From Gracilimonas sp. (GTDB lineage Bacteria > Bacteroidota > Rhodothermia > Balneolales > Balneolaceae), in assembly GCF_017641085.1 (NCBI RefSeq), contig NZ_JAEPPI010000002.1, positions 434,001 through 498,000 on the forward strand: 64,000 bases of DNA, in the 5' to 3' direction. Within the stretch, counting starts at the first letter, position 1. Each line of letters starts with the position of its first letter. Of the stretch, positions 1 through 7,291 are shown in pieces. Made by a program: the position numbers and the translations under genes. The notes beneath the pieces were generated by a model that worked only from the letters and a program-made list of their open reading frames with translations, was not told the origin of the DNA and did not search any database.

Positions 1-197
1 CAGTAATTATATTATCGAGAATATTTCCGGCGGGGTTACGCTGATTAAGTAGGGCATCGATCTTTTTAGTTTGAGGCAGAGCCTCATTTAATCTATGAGT
101 TCGACTCTAAGTTTTTTTCCAAAAAATCCCATTCCCCTTTTAGTCGCTATTCTTCTATTTTAGCTTTTGTTGTTAGCAATCAAATAAATTTCCGTTC

Positions 198-1034
198 GTG
201 ACTTTAGACCTGTTTGAACCCACTGCCATCACCCAAAAAGAGCGGGTAAACAAAGCCATGGGAGGGGAGCTTCCTCCCCATGAGCCGGGCGTTTATACCA
301 TGTACGACAAGCACGATCAGGTTCTCTATGTGGGAAAGGGAAAAGACCTGCAGCAGCGCATTACTTCGTACCGGTATTCGAAGTCCAAAAAAGTACAGCG
401 GATGATTGCCCACCTGGAGCGCATCAGCTACGAAGTGTGCAATACGGAAACGGATGCCATTCTGCTCGAAAACCTGCTTATTCGTTCGTTACGGCCGCCC
501 TTTAATCACGCCAATAAAAAACCAGAGACCTATTATTATATTTCCACGGCGCGGAGAGGTAATAAAAAGGAATTTCGGTTATCGATGCGGGTGCTGGATG
601 ATTATCCGGAAGTGTACGGCTGCTTTAAAGGTCACCTTAAAACACGTAAAGGACTCGGCGCCCTGCTAAAGCTGCTGTTTGTGCAGGAAACGAGCATCAC
701 CAGCGCTCATTATCTGCCCAGCCAGCTTTTAAACCGAATAACCCCGCAAAAATTTCAGCTTCGGCTGGATGAGAAATCCGGATTTTTAGTAGATCAGTTT
801 CTGAAAGGGTCTTCCAGCCTGCTGGCCGATCAATTGGAGGAACATATTCTGAGCCTGAACTTCAAGGACCGGTTTACTGAAAATTATTTTGATAACGAAC
901 TGGAACTGCTTCGGATGTTTTTCACCCTGGGTCCGCAACGAAACTACCGGATGAAGAACGAACTTGGGCTGCGTTCAGCGTTGATCAATCAGGATGAAAT
1001 TGATGACCTGCTGGCGCTAATGAATGAAGGGTAA
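198..1034 (+). CDS. GIY-YIG nuclease, Cho/UvrC-N-like
   Basis: Probable structure-specific DNA endonuclease related to the N-terminal nuclease half of UvrC and to the stand-alone nuclease Cho. The GIY-YIG signature is GVY at residues 31-33 and LYVGKGKD at 43-50, followed by the conserved Arg54, catalytic Glu91 and Asn103 in PPFN. About 170 further residues match no domain I recognise, and the UvrC UVR motif, RNase H-like half and HhH tail are absent, so this is not full-length UvrC. Length (278 aa) is close to E. coli Cho (about 295 aa). The start is a GTG, chosen because no ATG lies upstream of the domain in frame. uvrB and uvrA are elsewhere in the window. Family assignment is firm; the substrate is inferred. 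Confidence 0.85.
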   Translation: MTLDLFEPTAITQKERVNKAMGGELPPHEPGVYTMYDKHDQVLYVGKGKDLQQRITSYRYSKSKKVQRMIAHLERISYEVCNTETDAILLENLLIRSLRPPFNHANKKPETYYYISTARRGNKKEFRLSMRVLDDYPEVYGCFKGHLKTRKGLGALLKLLFVQETSITSAHYLPSQLLNRITPQKFQLRLDEKSGFLVDQFLKGSSSLLADQLEEHILSLNFKDRFTENYFDNELELLRMFFTLGPQRNYRMKNELGLRSALINQDEIDDLLALMNEG

Positions 1035-1239
1035 GGGGAATCATTCATTGTTGAAGTGAGGGGGTAGAGTTGCTTCTTCCAGTGTATTAGGGCTCAGTGG
1101 TATTAGTTATATGTTCCGCCGCGGAGCGATCGGAACAAGAGCGGGGGTTAGGAGTTTTTGATGAATTTAGACCATTGTTGCTTCACTCAAAATCTCGGTC
1201 TGACGTTCTGCGTAGGAGCGAATTCTGTATTTTGGCTTT

Positions 1240-1476
1240 TTAATGCAGAAAGCCTTCAATTGATAAATCTTCGTCAAGCTCTTCCCAATGGATGCCAACC
1301 CCGCCGCCTATAAAACGCCATTCATTCAGATCCTCTTTTTTCGCATCTCTTAATTTTGGATACCATTCTAAGGGCACAGCAATCTCTCTTCCATCTTCAA
1401 GAAGCGCATACAACTTGCTATCATCGAACCAAATTTCCGTTGCCCTGGTAGGTTTATTTTTTACTAAAGTATTCAT
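1240..1476 (-). CDS. DUF2442 domain protein, probable antitoxin-like partner
   Basis: A 78-residue protein of the DUF2442 family, recognised by TRATEIWFDDSKLYALLEDG and PLEWYPKL near the middle and GIHWEELDEDLSIEGFL at the end. The start is placed at the ATG ending at 1476 because GAGGAGG lies about 6 bases upstream; a longer reading from 1515 has no such signal. It overlaps the 3' end of the DUF4160 gene upstream by about 23 bp, so the two are translationally coupled. DUF4160-DUF2442 pairs are common small modules in bacteria and are often proposed to be toxin-antitoxin-like, but function is unproven. The family call is solid; the role is inferred from pairing only. Confidence 0.85.
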   Translation of the reverse strand: MNTLVKNKPTRATEIWFDDSKLYALLEDGREIAVPLEWYPKLRDAKKEDLNEWRFIGGGVGIHWEELDEDLSIEGFLH

Positions 1477-1693
1477 TCCATGCCTCCTCGAGATGTTCTC
1501 TATGTTCCTCAACAAGTTTCCTGATCTTATTTAACTCAGTAGAGTGATAACCAGTAGAATATGCAATGGAAACAGGGTTAATCCAAAACTTACAGTATCC
1601 ATCACCACTCTCAATATGAACATGAACGGGTTCATTTCCTTCGTTGCTAAAGAAAAAGAACCTGTATCCGTCTATTCTTAAAACCGTTGGCAT
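1454..1693 (-). CDS. DUF4160 domain protein, probable toxin-like partner
   Basis: A 79-residue DUF4160 family protein. The family signature is visible in MPTVLRIDGYRFFFFSNEGN, followed by EPVHVHIE, a central Trp (KFWINPV) and a charged C-terminal helix (KIRKLVEEHREHLEEAWNEY). It is first in a two-gene minus-strand unit with the overlapping DUF2442 gene. Such pairs occur scattered in genomes and are usually considered toxin-antitoxin-like or mobile accessory modules; activity is unknown. No transposase or integrase is nearby. Which partner, if either, is toxic cannot be told from sequence. Confidence 0.85.
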   Translation of the reverse strand: MPTVLRIDGYRFFFFSNEGNEPVHVHIESGDGYCKFWINPVSIAYSTGYHSTELNKIRKLVEEHREHLEEAWNEYFSKK

Positions 1694-1787
1694 ACCCTTA
1701 TATTACAAAAAAAGTTAGAAACTCACTCTGCGCTGGATCGGAAAATGATGACTTGCTGACCTTGATTAAGGAAGAGTAAAGAATATC

Positions 1788-1816
1788 GAACATTCAATAT
1801 TGAATATTCAATGTTC
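1788..1816. repeat. A+T-rich near-palindrome
   Basis: A 29-bp interrupted palindrome centred on a single G, with 14-base arms that pair except for one C-C mismatch. It ends just before the stop codon of the nitroreductase gene, in the gap behind the DUF4160 gene's promoter side. Small intergenic palindromes of this composition are frequent in Bacteroidota-like genomes. It has no T-tract, so a terminator is doubtful. Confidence 0.55.
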
Positions 1817-1822
1817 AATATT

Positions 1823-2473
1823 CTATAGCTTAACCCATTCCATGTAGTCTGTCAGGTTTCCTCTGGCGTCTGTGTTTTTGCCGGGTTTGGTTTGAACGGA
1901 ATCGGGGTATTCGTCCGGGAATAAAAAGACGGCACCCAGCAAAATTTCCTGCTTGGGAATTCCTAAAAACTCCATCACTTTAGGTTTTCGCAAGCATCCT
2001 CCAGACGACCAGTAGTTGGTAATGCCTTTTGCCGTGGCTGCCAGAAGCAGGTTTTGAATGGCCGCTCCGGTGGCTGCAATGTGTTCCATGTTTTTCACGT
2101 TAGGATGAAATTTTCTGGACAAAGATCTTGGCCGCTCGGGCAGCCAGGTAGATAAGATCAATGCATCGGCTGCGGCTAGCATTTGCTTAATGCCATCGCT
2201 GGCTTTCATGGGCTCGTCCTTCTTCAGGCTTTTCAGTAAATGACGACAACTATCCCCATCCAATACGTGAAACCGCCACGGTTCCGCGCCGGTCAGCTTC
2301 TTTTTTTGATGACTTTCCGCACTTTGATAATGAAAGGGTGCCTGCCCGGCAAGCTCAATCAGCCGCTCGATGGTTTTGTTAAAATCTGCTCCTTTAGTAA
2401 CCGGCAAAGGTTCATCCGGATTTGCCCTCAATTTCAGGGTCCGGCGTTTTTGTATGGCTTCTTCCGTATTCAT
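1823..2473 (-). CDS. nitroreductase family protein
   Basis: A 216-residue FMN-dependent nitroreductase-fold protein. It shows the N-terminal RRTLKLRAN segment (family RRSxRxF region that contacts FMN phosphate), a central EPWRFHVL block and a GITNYWSSGG loop near residues 160-170 matching the second FMN-contact region, and a C-terminal LGIPKQEILLGAVFLFP typical of the family. The N-terminus is divergent and carries an insertion rich in Lys/Glu around residues 45-65. It lies 21 bp downstream of glpD on the same strand and may be cotranscribed with it. Substrate cannot be predicted. A second, unrelated nitroreductase is at 47383-48054. Confidence 0.85.
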   Translation of the reverse strand: MNTEEAIQKRRTLKLRANPDEPLPVTKGADFNKTIERLIELAGQAPFHYQSAESHQKKKLTGAEPWRFHVLDGDSCRHLLKSLKKDEPMKASDGIKQMLAAADALILSTWLPERPRSLSRKFHPNVKNMEHIAATGAAIQNLLLAATAKGITNYWSSGGCLRKPKVMEFLGIPKQEILLGAVFLFPDEYPDSVQTKPGKNTDARGNLTDYMEWVKL

Positions 2474-2494
2474 TACTGCTTGTTCATTTTACAA

Positions 2495-4057
2495 TCATTC
2501 CAGGATATAATTTTTCGCCACCTGCTTGTATTCCTTCACTTCCTGTTCCACCCAGCTTTCATCTTTGCCGAATTCCTGCGCCAACAGCCGGCCTACTTCA
2601 GGGGCCATTTCCACACTGGCTTTGGCATCCAGCAGCAGAGCTCTTGTCCGTCGTGAAAGTACATCTTCGATGGTTTGAGCCAGCTCATTACGCACCGCCC
2701 AAATCACCTCTGCTTTTATGTAGGGGAGATCGGGGTGAAGTTGTTCACCCAGTTCTTCATTTTCGTCAATCAGTTTTTGCAGGGCTACCTTATCCGATCC
2801 ATATACAAACAGGTGATCCTTACGGTCCACATTCTTCAGCCAGCCGTGAATCCGAAGGTCTTTGGTCGGGCATTCTTTTACCTCTAAACCAGCTACCAAC
2901 GCTGCCCGGTCGATAGTGTCCTCCGCCATCTTGCGGTACGTCGTCCATTTTCCACCGGCTATGGTTACCAGCCCCGATTCAGATACCTGCAGGTGATGAC
3001 TTCTGGATATTTCAGAGGTCTTTTTAACATCCGGAGGTTTTACCAGGGGGCGTAAACCTGCAAACACACTTTTCACATCTTTACGGGATGGGTTTTTGGT
3101 GAGATACTGGGCAGCATGCCGTAATATAAATTCAATTTCCTCTTCGAGTGCCACTGGTTCCAGCGTGGGTTTTTTAATTGGGGTGTCAGTAGTACCCACA
3201 ATCACCTTATTGTGCCACGGAACGGCAAACAAAACCCGACCGTCATCGGTATGGGGAACCATAATGGCCGACTCGCCCGGCAGAAAATCTTTATCCAGCA
3301 CCAGATGAATTCCCTGGGCACACTGGATTATGTTCTCATGGTTCTGCTCATCCATTTTCACAATATGATCGGTGAAAATGCCCGTAGCATTGATCACCAC
3401 CCGGGCATTAATTTCATGATCTTCCCCGTTCAGCATATCCCGGGCTTGGAGTCCTTCTATAAAACCCTTTCCATTTTTTTTAAGCCCCGTCACTTTCATG
3501 TAGTTCAGCGGATAGCCTCCTTCATCAGCAATCGTTTGGGCGAGATTTATGGAAAGGCGGGAGTCATCAAACTGGCCGTCATAATACATTACCCCACCGC
3601 GCAGATCTTTGGGCTCCAGCGTGGGGATTTTTTCCAGGGTTTTTTCTTTGGAGAGGTTTTCAGATTTCTTGATCCCAAGCTTTCCGGCCAGCGCATCATA
3701 TACTTTCAACCCAACCCCATAAAACGGACCGTTCCACCATTCATAACTGGGCACTATAAAGGACTGATGGTTAACCAGGTGCGGGGCATTCTGAATAAGC
3801 AGTCCGCGCTCGTGCAGGGCTTCAATTACCAGCGAAACATCTCCCTGCTGCAAATACCGCACGCCGCCATGTACCAGCTTGGTACTACGACTGGATGTAC
3901 CTTTAGCAAAATCATGCATTTCAAGAAGCAGCGTTTTATAACCGCGGGAAGCGGCATCAACGGCACACCCCAAACCGGTAGCCCCGCCACCGATCACCAC
4001 TATATCCCAAAAGTCGTTGTAGTTCTTTATCTCCTTAAGAAATGCTGCTCTTTTCAT
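2495..4057 (-). CDS. glpD: glycerol-3-phosphate dehydrogenase (FAD-dependent)
   Basis: Oxidises sn-glycerol-3-phosphate to dihydroxyacetone phosphate and passes electrons to membrane quinone. The 520-residue protein starts with an FAD-binding Rossmann motif (GGGATG at residues 23-28), followed by the family block KGTSSRSTKLVHGGVRYL, and a C-terminal DUF/DAO_C region (IRAEV.WAVRNELAQTIEDVLSRRTR equivalent, here KAEVIWAVRNELAQTI and LSRRTRALLL) characteristic of aerobic GlpD. Length is normal for the family. It follows the patatin-like phospholipase gene by 12 bp on the same strand, which fits a glycerolipid turnover theme. No glpK or glpF is in the window. Confidence 0.95.
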   Translation of the reverse strand: MKRAAFLKEIKNYNDFWDIVVIGGGATGLGCAVDAASRGYKTLLLEMHDFAKGTSSRSTKLVHGGVRYLQQGDVSLVIEALHERGLLIQNAPHLVNHQSFIVPSYEWWNGPFYGVGLKVYDALAGKLGIKKSENLSKEKTLEKIPTLEPKDLRGGVMYYDGQFDDSRLSINLAQTIADEGGYPLNYMKVTGLKKNGKGFIEGLQARDMLNGEDHEINARVVINATGIFTDHIVKMDEQNHENIIQCAQGIHLVLDKDFLPGESAIMVPHTDDGRVLFAVPWHNKVIVGTTDTPIKKPTLEPVALEEEIEFILRHAAQYLTKNPSRKDVKSVFAGLRPLVKPPDVKKTSEISRSHHLQVSESGLVTIAGGKWTTYRKMAEDTIDRAALVAGLEVKECPTKDLRIHGWLKNVDRKDHLFVYGSDKVALQKLIDENEELGEQLHPDLPYIKAEVIWAVRNELAQTIEDVLSRRTRALLLDAKASVEMAPEVGRLLAQEFGKDESWVEQEVKEYKQVAKNYILE

Positions 4058-4069
4058 TTATGCTCCCCT

Positions 4070-4945
4070 TTACTCATTCATGACTTTATTATACGATTCT
4101 CTGCCGACTTCCAATATTTCTTTGGCGTGATCAAAATCGAACATGCCGCTGGCATTTCGGGGTATTTCAATCAGCTTGTCTGGTTTATGGATATCGATCA
4201 TCAGTTCGGTGAGCCGATCCTGGGTAAAACTGAAGGTGCTGTCCATGAGCTCAATGAGTGAAAAAGACTCTTCTTCCTGCTCTGTTTTTTGTTTCTTTTT
4301 CCGCTTTTCTCTTACCGCATCAGGCAACAGGTTCTCAAACCATTGTTGTACTTCCTGAATACGATCCGGGCCGGGTTTTCTGTCATATGCCGGATTGTAC
4401 CTTCCGTTCAGGTTTACCGCTACAATGATAGCATCGTCCCGTTTTTCCACAAGATTTATGGGAAGGGGATTGAGCACGCCGCCATCTACCAACACCCGGC
4501 CGTTATCAACTACAGGAACAAAAAATCCCGGAATAGAAACGGAGGCTCTCAGTGCCTTATATAAATCTCCCGACTTAAAATGGACCTCCTCGTTGTTCTT
4601 CATGTCGGTGGCAACAGCCGTAAAGGGAATTTCAAAATCCTCAATACTGAATTTTCCGGTTACCTCCAGGTGCTTGGCAAAAAGCTTTTCTCCTTTTATA
4701 AATCCCTGCTTGGTGAAGGTGAAATCCAGCAGTTCAAAAACATCCCTGCGGGAAAGACTGGTGAGCCATTTTTTGTATTCCGGTAGCTGCCCCGCTGCAT
4801 AGATACCCCCAACAACAGCACCCATTGAGCAGCCAATTACTTCGATGATTTCATATCCTTGTTTTTCCAGTTCCTCGATAACGGCAATATGAGCAATCCC
4901 GCGTGCACCGCCACTTCCTAAAACTAAATGGACTTTCTTCTTCAT
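4070..4945 (-). CDS. patatin-like phospholipase family protein (RssA-like)
   Basis: A 291-residue patatin-fold serine acyl hydrolase. The oxyanion glycine motif GSGGARG is at residues 10-16, the nucleophile elbow GCSMG at 38-42 and the catalytic dyad Asp in DGG at 154-156, so all catalytic elements are present. There is no signal peptide, suggesting a cytoplasmic or membrane-associated enzyme. It overlaps the upstream phosphatase-fold gene by 4 bp (ATGA type) and sits 12 bp before glpD, so translational coupling is likely. Acting on phospholipids or lysophospholipids is inferred from the family and from neighbouring glpD; the true substrate is unknown. Confidence 0.92.
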   Translation of the reverse strand: MKKKVHLVLGSGGARGIAHIAVIEELEKQGYEIIEVIGCSMGAVVGGIYAAGQLPEYKKWLTSLSRRDVFELLDFTFTKQGFIKGEKLFAKHLEVTGKFSIEDFEIPFTAVATDMKNNEEVHFKSGDLYKALRASVSIPGFFVPVVDNGRVLVDGGVLNPLPINLVEKRDDAIIVAVNLNGRYNPAYDRKPGPDRIQEVQQWFENLLPDAVREKRKKKQKTEQEEESFSLIELMDSTFSFTQDRLTELMIDIHKPDKLIEIPRNASGMFDFDHAKEILEVGRESYNKVMNE

Positions 4946-5829
4946 ATTGATTTCAACATTATCTCTTTAACATCAGTGAGACTTTCTACCTGATCAAAAT
5001 CTGCGCTGATTTCACCCAATATAAACAAGGGCACTTTATTTCGTGTATGTGTTTTTGTGGAGAGGTCTTCCAGGTTGCCATGATCACTGGTGATAACCAG
5101 GGTATCTGAGCTGCGCTTTTCTTTAATGATTTGCAGAAGAAACTCATCCAGCGGTTTCAGCACCCGTTCGGCATCTTCCGGGCTTTGGTTGTGGCCGGCT
5201 TTGTCGGTCAGGTAATATTCATAGAGCACCAGGTCATAATCAGGTACTACATTCAGCAGGCGATTTGCGGCCTCGTTTGGGGTGATTTTCGGGATATCAA
5301 TGCCCAGTTTCTCACGCCAGGCATTTTGCACAATTTCAGCGGTAAGAGCAGTTTCATTCAGAACATCTTCGGTGGAATTCAGCTTCAGGTCTGCACTTTT
5401 GGTCATTAACGTCGTACAGCTCCATCGGTTTCTTTTTTGAGCATGCTCAAAAAAGATGGGCGGATAAGCGTTCATGAAATATGGTTTCTTGCCCATCTCC
5501 TTCACCCCATGAAAAACACTCTCTTTCTTTAGGAAAGGCTTGATCCCTGAGTGAGGGAAAGGACCAAAATGCTTTCCAATTTCTTTGGCAGCATTTCGTC
5601 CGGTAAAAAGAGCCGTTTGCCCGGTTCCGCTTTGGGGTAATCCTTCTACTCCCAAGTTGGCATCTATCGGTTTATAAAGATGATCTTTCTGCTGTACCGG
5701 CTTTGCTTCTTTGCTGAAATGACCATCGGTAAGAATTTCAAACGACTCATACCTGTTTTCAAAAAATGGATTAGAAGAATCTTTCTCACCAAGCCCAACT
5801 CCATCTATAAATATGAATATAACCGCCAT
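4942..5829 (-). CDS. alkaline phosphatase superfamily metalloenzyme
   Basis: A 295-residue protein of the alkaline phosphatase / cofactor-independent phosphoglycerate mutase superfamily. Metal-ligand motifs are visible in order: DGVGLG at residues 9-14, a GTGQTALFTG block containing the probable nucleophile Thr (about residues 68-77), DKAGHNQSPEDAE, TSDHGNLED, and a final THTRNKVP His. The order and spacing match the superfamily. It lacks the large inserted domain of phosphoglycerate mutase and is shorter than phosphopentomutase. The gene starts one base after the stop of dtd and overlaps the patatin gene by 4 bp, so the three are a tight operon. Physiological substrate unknown. Confidence 0.88.
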   Translation of the reverse strand: MAVIFIFIDGVGLGEKDSSNPFFENRYESFEILTDGHFSKEAKPVQQKDHLYKPIDANLGVEGLPQSGTGQTALFTGRNAAKEIGKHFGPFPHSGIKPFLKKESVFHGVKEMGKKPYFMNAYPPIFFEHAQKRNRWSCTTLMTKSADLKLNSTEDVLNETALTAEIVQNAWREKLGIDIPKITPNEAANRLLNVVPDYDLVLYEYYLTDKAGHNQSPEDAERVLKPLDEFLLQIIKEKRSSDTLVITSDHGNLEDLSTKTHTRNKVPLFILGEISADFDQVESLTDVKEIMLKSI

Positions 5830-6270
5830 TTATTTCTCCAGGATGATGGTTACCGGTCCGTCATTTTCCAGCTTCACATTCATCATGGCTCCGAATTCTC
5901 CGGTTTGGATGCCCAGGTCAGTATTGGTTTTAAACCATTCTATCATATCCTCATACATCGGTTGGGCTTTTTCGGGTCGCGCTGCTTCTATAAAGCTTGG
6001 CCTTGTGCCCTTGTCAGCATTGGCATATAAAGTGAATTGAGATACCACCAGAATACCGCCACCCACATCTTGTACCGAATGATTCATTTTTCCTTCTTCA
6101 TCCTCAAAAATTCGTAGCTTGGCAATCTTGTTACACATCCACTCCAGTTGTTCATCGGTGTCGTCTTCGTGGATTCCAAGTAATACTAAAAGTCCCTGAT
6201 CAATGGCCCCTGTTATTTCATTATCGACCATAACGGATGATGATTTCACGCGCTGAATAACTGCTTTCAT
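5830..6270 (-). CDS. dtd: D-aminoacyl-tRNA deacylase
   Basis: Removes D-amino acids mischarged on tRNA (and Gly from tRNA-Ala), a proofreading function in the cytoplasm. The 146-residue protein has the two family signatures: SQFTLYA near residues 78-84 and the C-terminal NDGPVT cis-proline motif, plus the N-terminal MKAVIQRVKSSSVMV strand typical of DTD. Length is standard. It is the first gene of the minus-strand run and abuts the next gene without a gap. Its start codon flanks the oriC candidate, so its promoter must lie within the DnaA-box segment. Confidence 0.97.
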   Translation of the reverse strand: MKAVIQRVKSSSVMVDNEITGAIDQGLLVLLGIHEDDTDEQLEWMCNKIAKLRIFEDEEGKMNHSVQDVGGGILVVSQFTLYANADKGTRPSFIEAARPEKAQPMYEDMIEWFKTNTDLGIQTGEFGAMMNVKLENDGPVTIILEK

Positions 6271-6711
6271 AAACTGTGGATATGTGGATTACTATGTGGA
6301 TTACTCATTAACAAAAGTTGGATAACTAAAATGCCGCAAAGTTGTACACAAGTTTCCACAATCAAACCGGATAATCAACATTCAAAAAGAATAACTTTTG
6401 GTGTTGACGGTTGTGAACACGGTTTTATGTAAAAAATATATGCGTATGTGAACAACAATTTCATAACCGGTTTAACTTATTGATTTTTATCAGCAGGTTT
6501 CCCACAAAAATATCCACATGTTTTTAAGGTGGCCGGTAAAATTCAGGATAAAAAAGTTATCCACTTATCCACAGTCTCTACTACTACTACAAAAACTATA
6601 AATCTCATACTTATTGTATTATGCTGTGGAAAAGAAAGCCAAAAAGTTCTTAAAACACTCTCTTAAAGATTCTATATTTAGATTGTTCTTTAAGCAATAT
6701 ATTCTTCCAAA
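6271..6711. other. candidate chromosomal replication origin (oriC) with DnaA boxes and DnaA-trios
   Basis: A 441-bp gene-free segment. DnaA-box-like 9-mers (consensus TTATCCACA) seen: on the minus strand at 6275-6283, 6283-6291 and 6295-6303 (one mismatch each); on the plus strand at 6510-6518 (one mismatch), 6557-6565 (one mismatch) and 6565-6573 (perfect). Four bases after the perfect box come four tandem CTA triplets (6578-6589), the complement of the 3'-GAT-5' DnaA-trio, and then A+T-rich DNA to about 6625. This box / trio / A+T-rich order is that of the basal unwinding element of bacterial origins. Genes left of it are nearly all on the minus strand and those right of it mostly on the plus strand, as expected for leading-strand bias. 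dnaA is not in the window. Confidence 0.8.
6565..6589 (+). promoter_or_regulatory. perfect DnaA box plus DnaA-trio repeat
   Basis: Consensus DnaA box TTATCCACA at 6565-6573 shares its first base with an overlapping one-mismatch box at 6557-6565. A 4-base spacer (GTCT) is followed by CTA repeated four times at 6578-6589. In known origins DnaA bound at the box loads onto the single strand carrying the trios. Orientation predicts unwinding to the right, over the A+T-rich stretch 6590-6625. Confidence 0.8.
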
Positions 6712-7233
6712 ATGAATAACCAATTTCCCATAGGTAAACCTTCTTTTTCTGAGGACTACACTCAGGAAGATCTGGATCAATGGCTTGATGATATTGCTTT
6801 ATTGCCAGAGCGTATCCGAGAAGAAATTGATGGATGTTCGGATGATGTATTACTTACTCCGTATCGGGAGAACGGCTGGACAGTCAGGCAAGTAATCAGT
6901 CATTTGCTTGATAGTCATTTAAACACCATAGTTCGTTTAAAAACAGCCCTGACGGAAGATAACCCCACGATTCGACCTTACAAACAGGATGGATGGGCCC
7001 ATGTAGATTTTCAGTTCGAAATTCCATTGGAACTCACGCTGGATATGCTTGAAAATACCCATGAAATGATAGTTCGTATTTATCAAAGCCTGAATGAAAA
7101 CCAATGGGAGCGAACCTATACGAACCCAGAATCCGGAGAAACATTTACGCTGGCAAGATCTGCTTATCACTATGCCTGGCATTCCAATCATCATTTAGCA
7201 CATATCCGATTGGTTACCCAAAGTGAGGAATGA
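6712..7233 (+). CDS. YfiT/BstA-type DinB-fold protein
   Basis: A 173-residue four-helix DinB/YfiT family protein, a putative metal-dependent hydrolase or thiol-S-transferase. Family motifs are the GWTVRQVISHLLDSH block (His at the end of helix 2), the LTEDNPTIRPYKQDGWA segment almost identical to the YfiT family, and the C-terminal HSNHHLAHI with the two metal-ligand His residues. Members include B. subtilis YfiT and bacillithiol transferase BstA; thiol partner here is unknown. It is the first plus-strand gene after the oriC candidate. Confidence 0.9.
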   Translation: MNNQFPIGKPSFSEDYTQEDLDQWLDDIALLPERIREEIDGCSDDVLLTPYRENGWTVRQVISHLLDSHLNTIVRLKTALTEDNPTIRPYKQDGWAHVDFQFEIPLELTLDMLENTHEMIVRIYQSLNENQWERTYTNPESGETFTLARSAYHYAWHSNHHLAHIRLVTQSEE

Positions 7234-7250
7234 GTAATACTTAACCTTTA

Positions 7251-7274
7251 GTGTTTTAGAGCCTTCATGGCAAA
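7251..7274 (+). repeat. short dispersed intergenic repeat, copy 1
   Basis: The 24-mer starting GTGTTTTAGAGCCTTCATGG in the yfiT-like/purM gap matches 41052-41075 (GTGTTTTAGAGCTTTCGTGG) with only a few differences. The 41-kb copy has an imperfect inverted partner at 40959-40979. Both copies lie just upstream of a gene. It looks like a low-copy intergenic repeat family. Confidence 0.45.
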
Positions 7275-7291
7275 TTCAAATAAACGATTAC

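Noticed and set aside
2-52. Short reading NYIIENISGGVTLIK ending at a stop, at the left edge
   Set aside because: It could be the last residues of a gene outside the window, but 16 residues are too few to support it.
73-85. GAGGC-AGA-GCCTC hairpin as a terminator
   Set aside because: Three-base loop, short stem and no clear T-run directly after it; too weak.
1035-1239. Non-coding gap after the GIY-YIG gene
   Set aside because: A short GTTCCG/CGGAAC pairing exists, but no gene, promoter or RNA can be supported.
3212-4261. A 349-residue open frame on the plus strand
   Set aside because: It is antisense to glpD and the patatin gene, has no domain and no ribosome site; the minus-strand genes explain the DNA.
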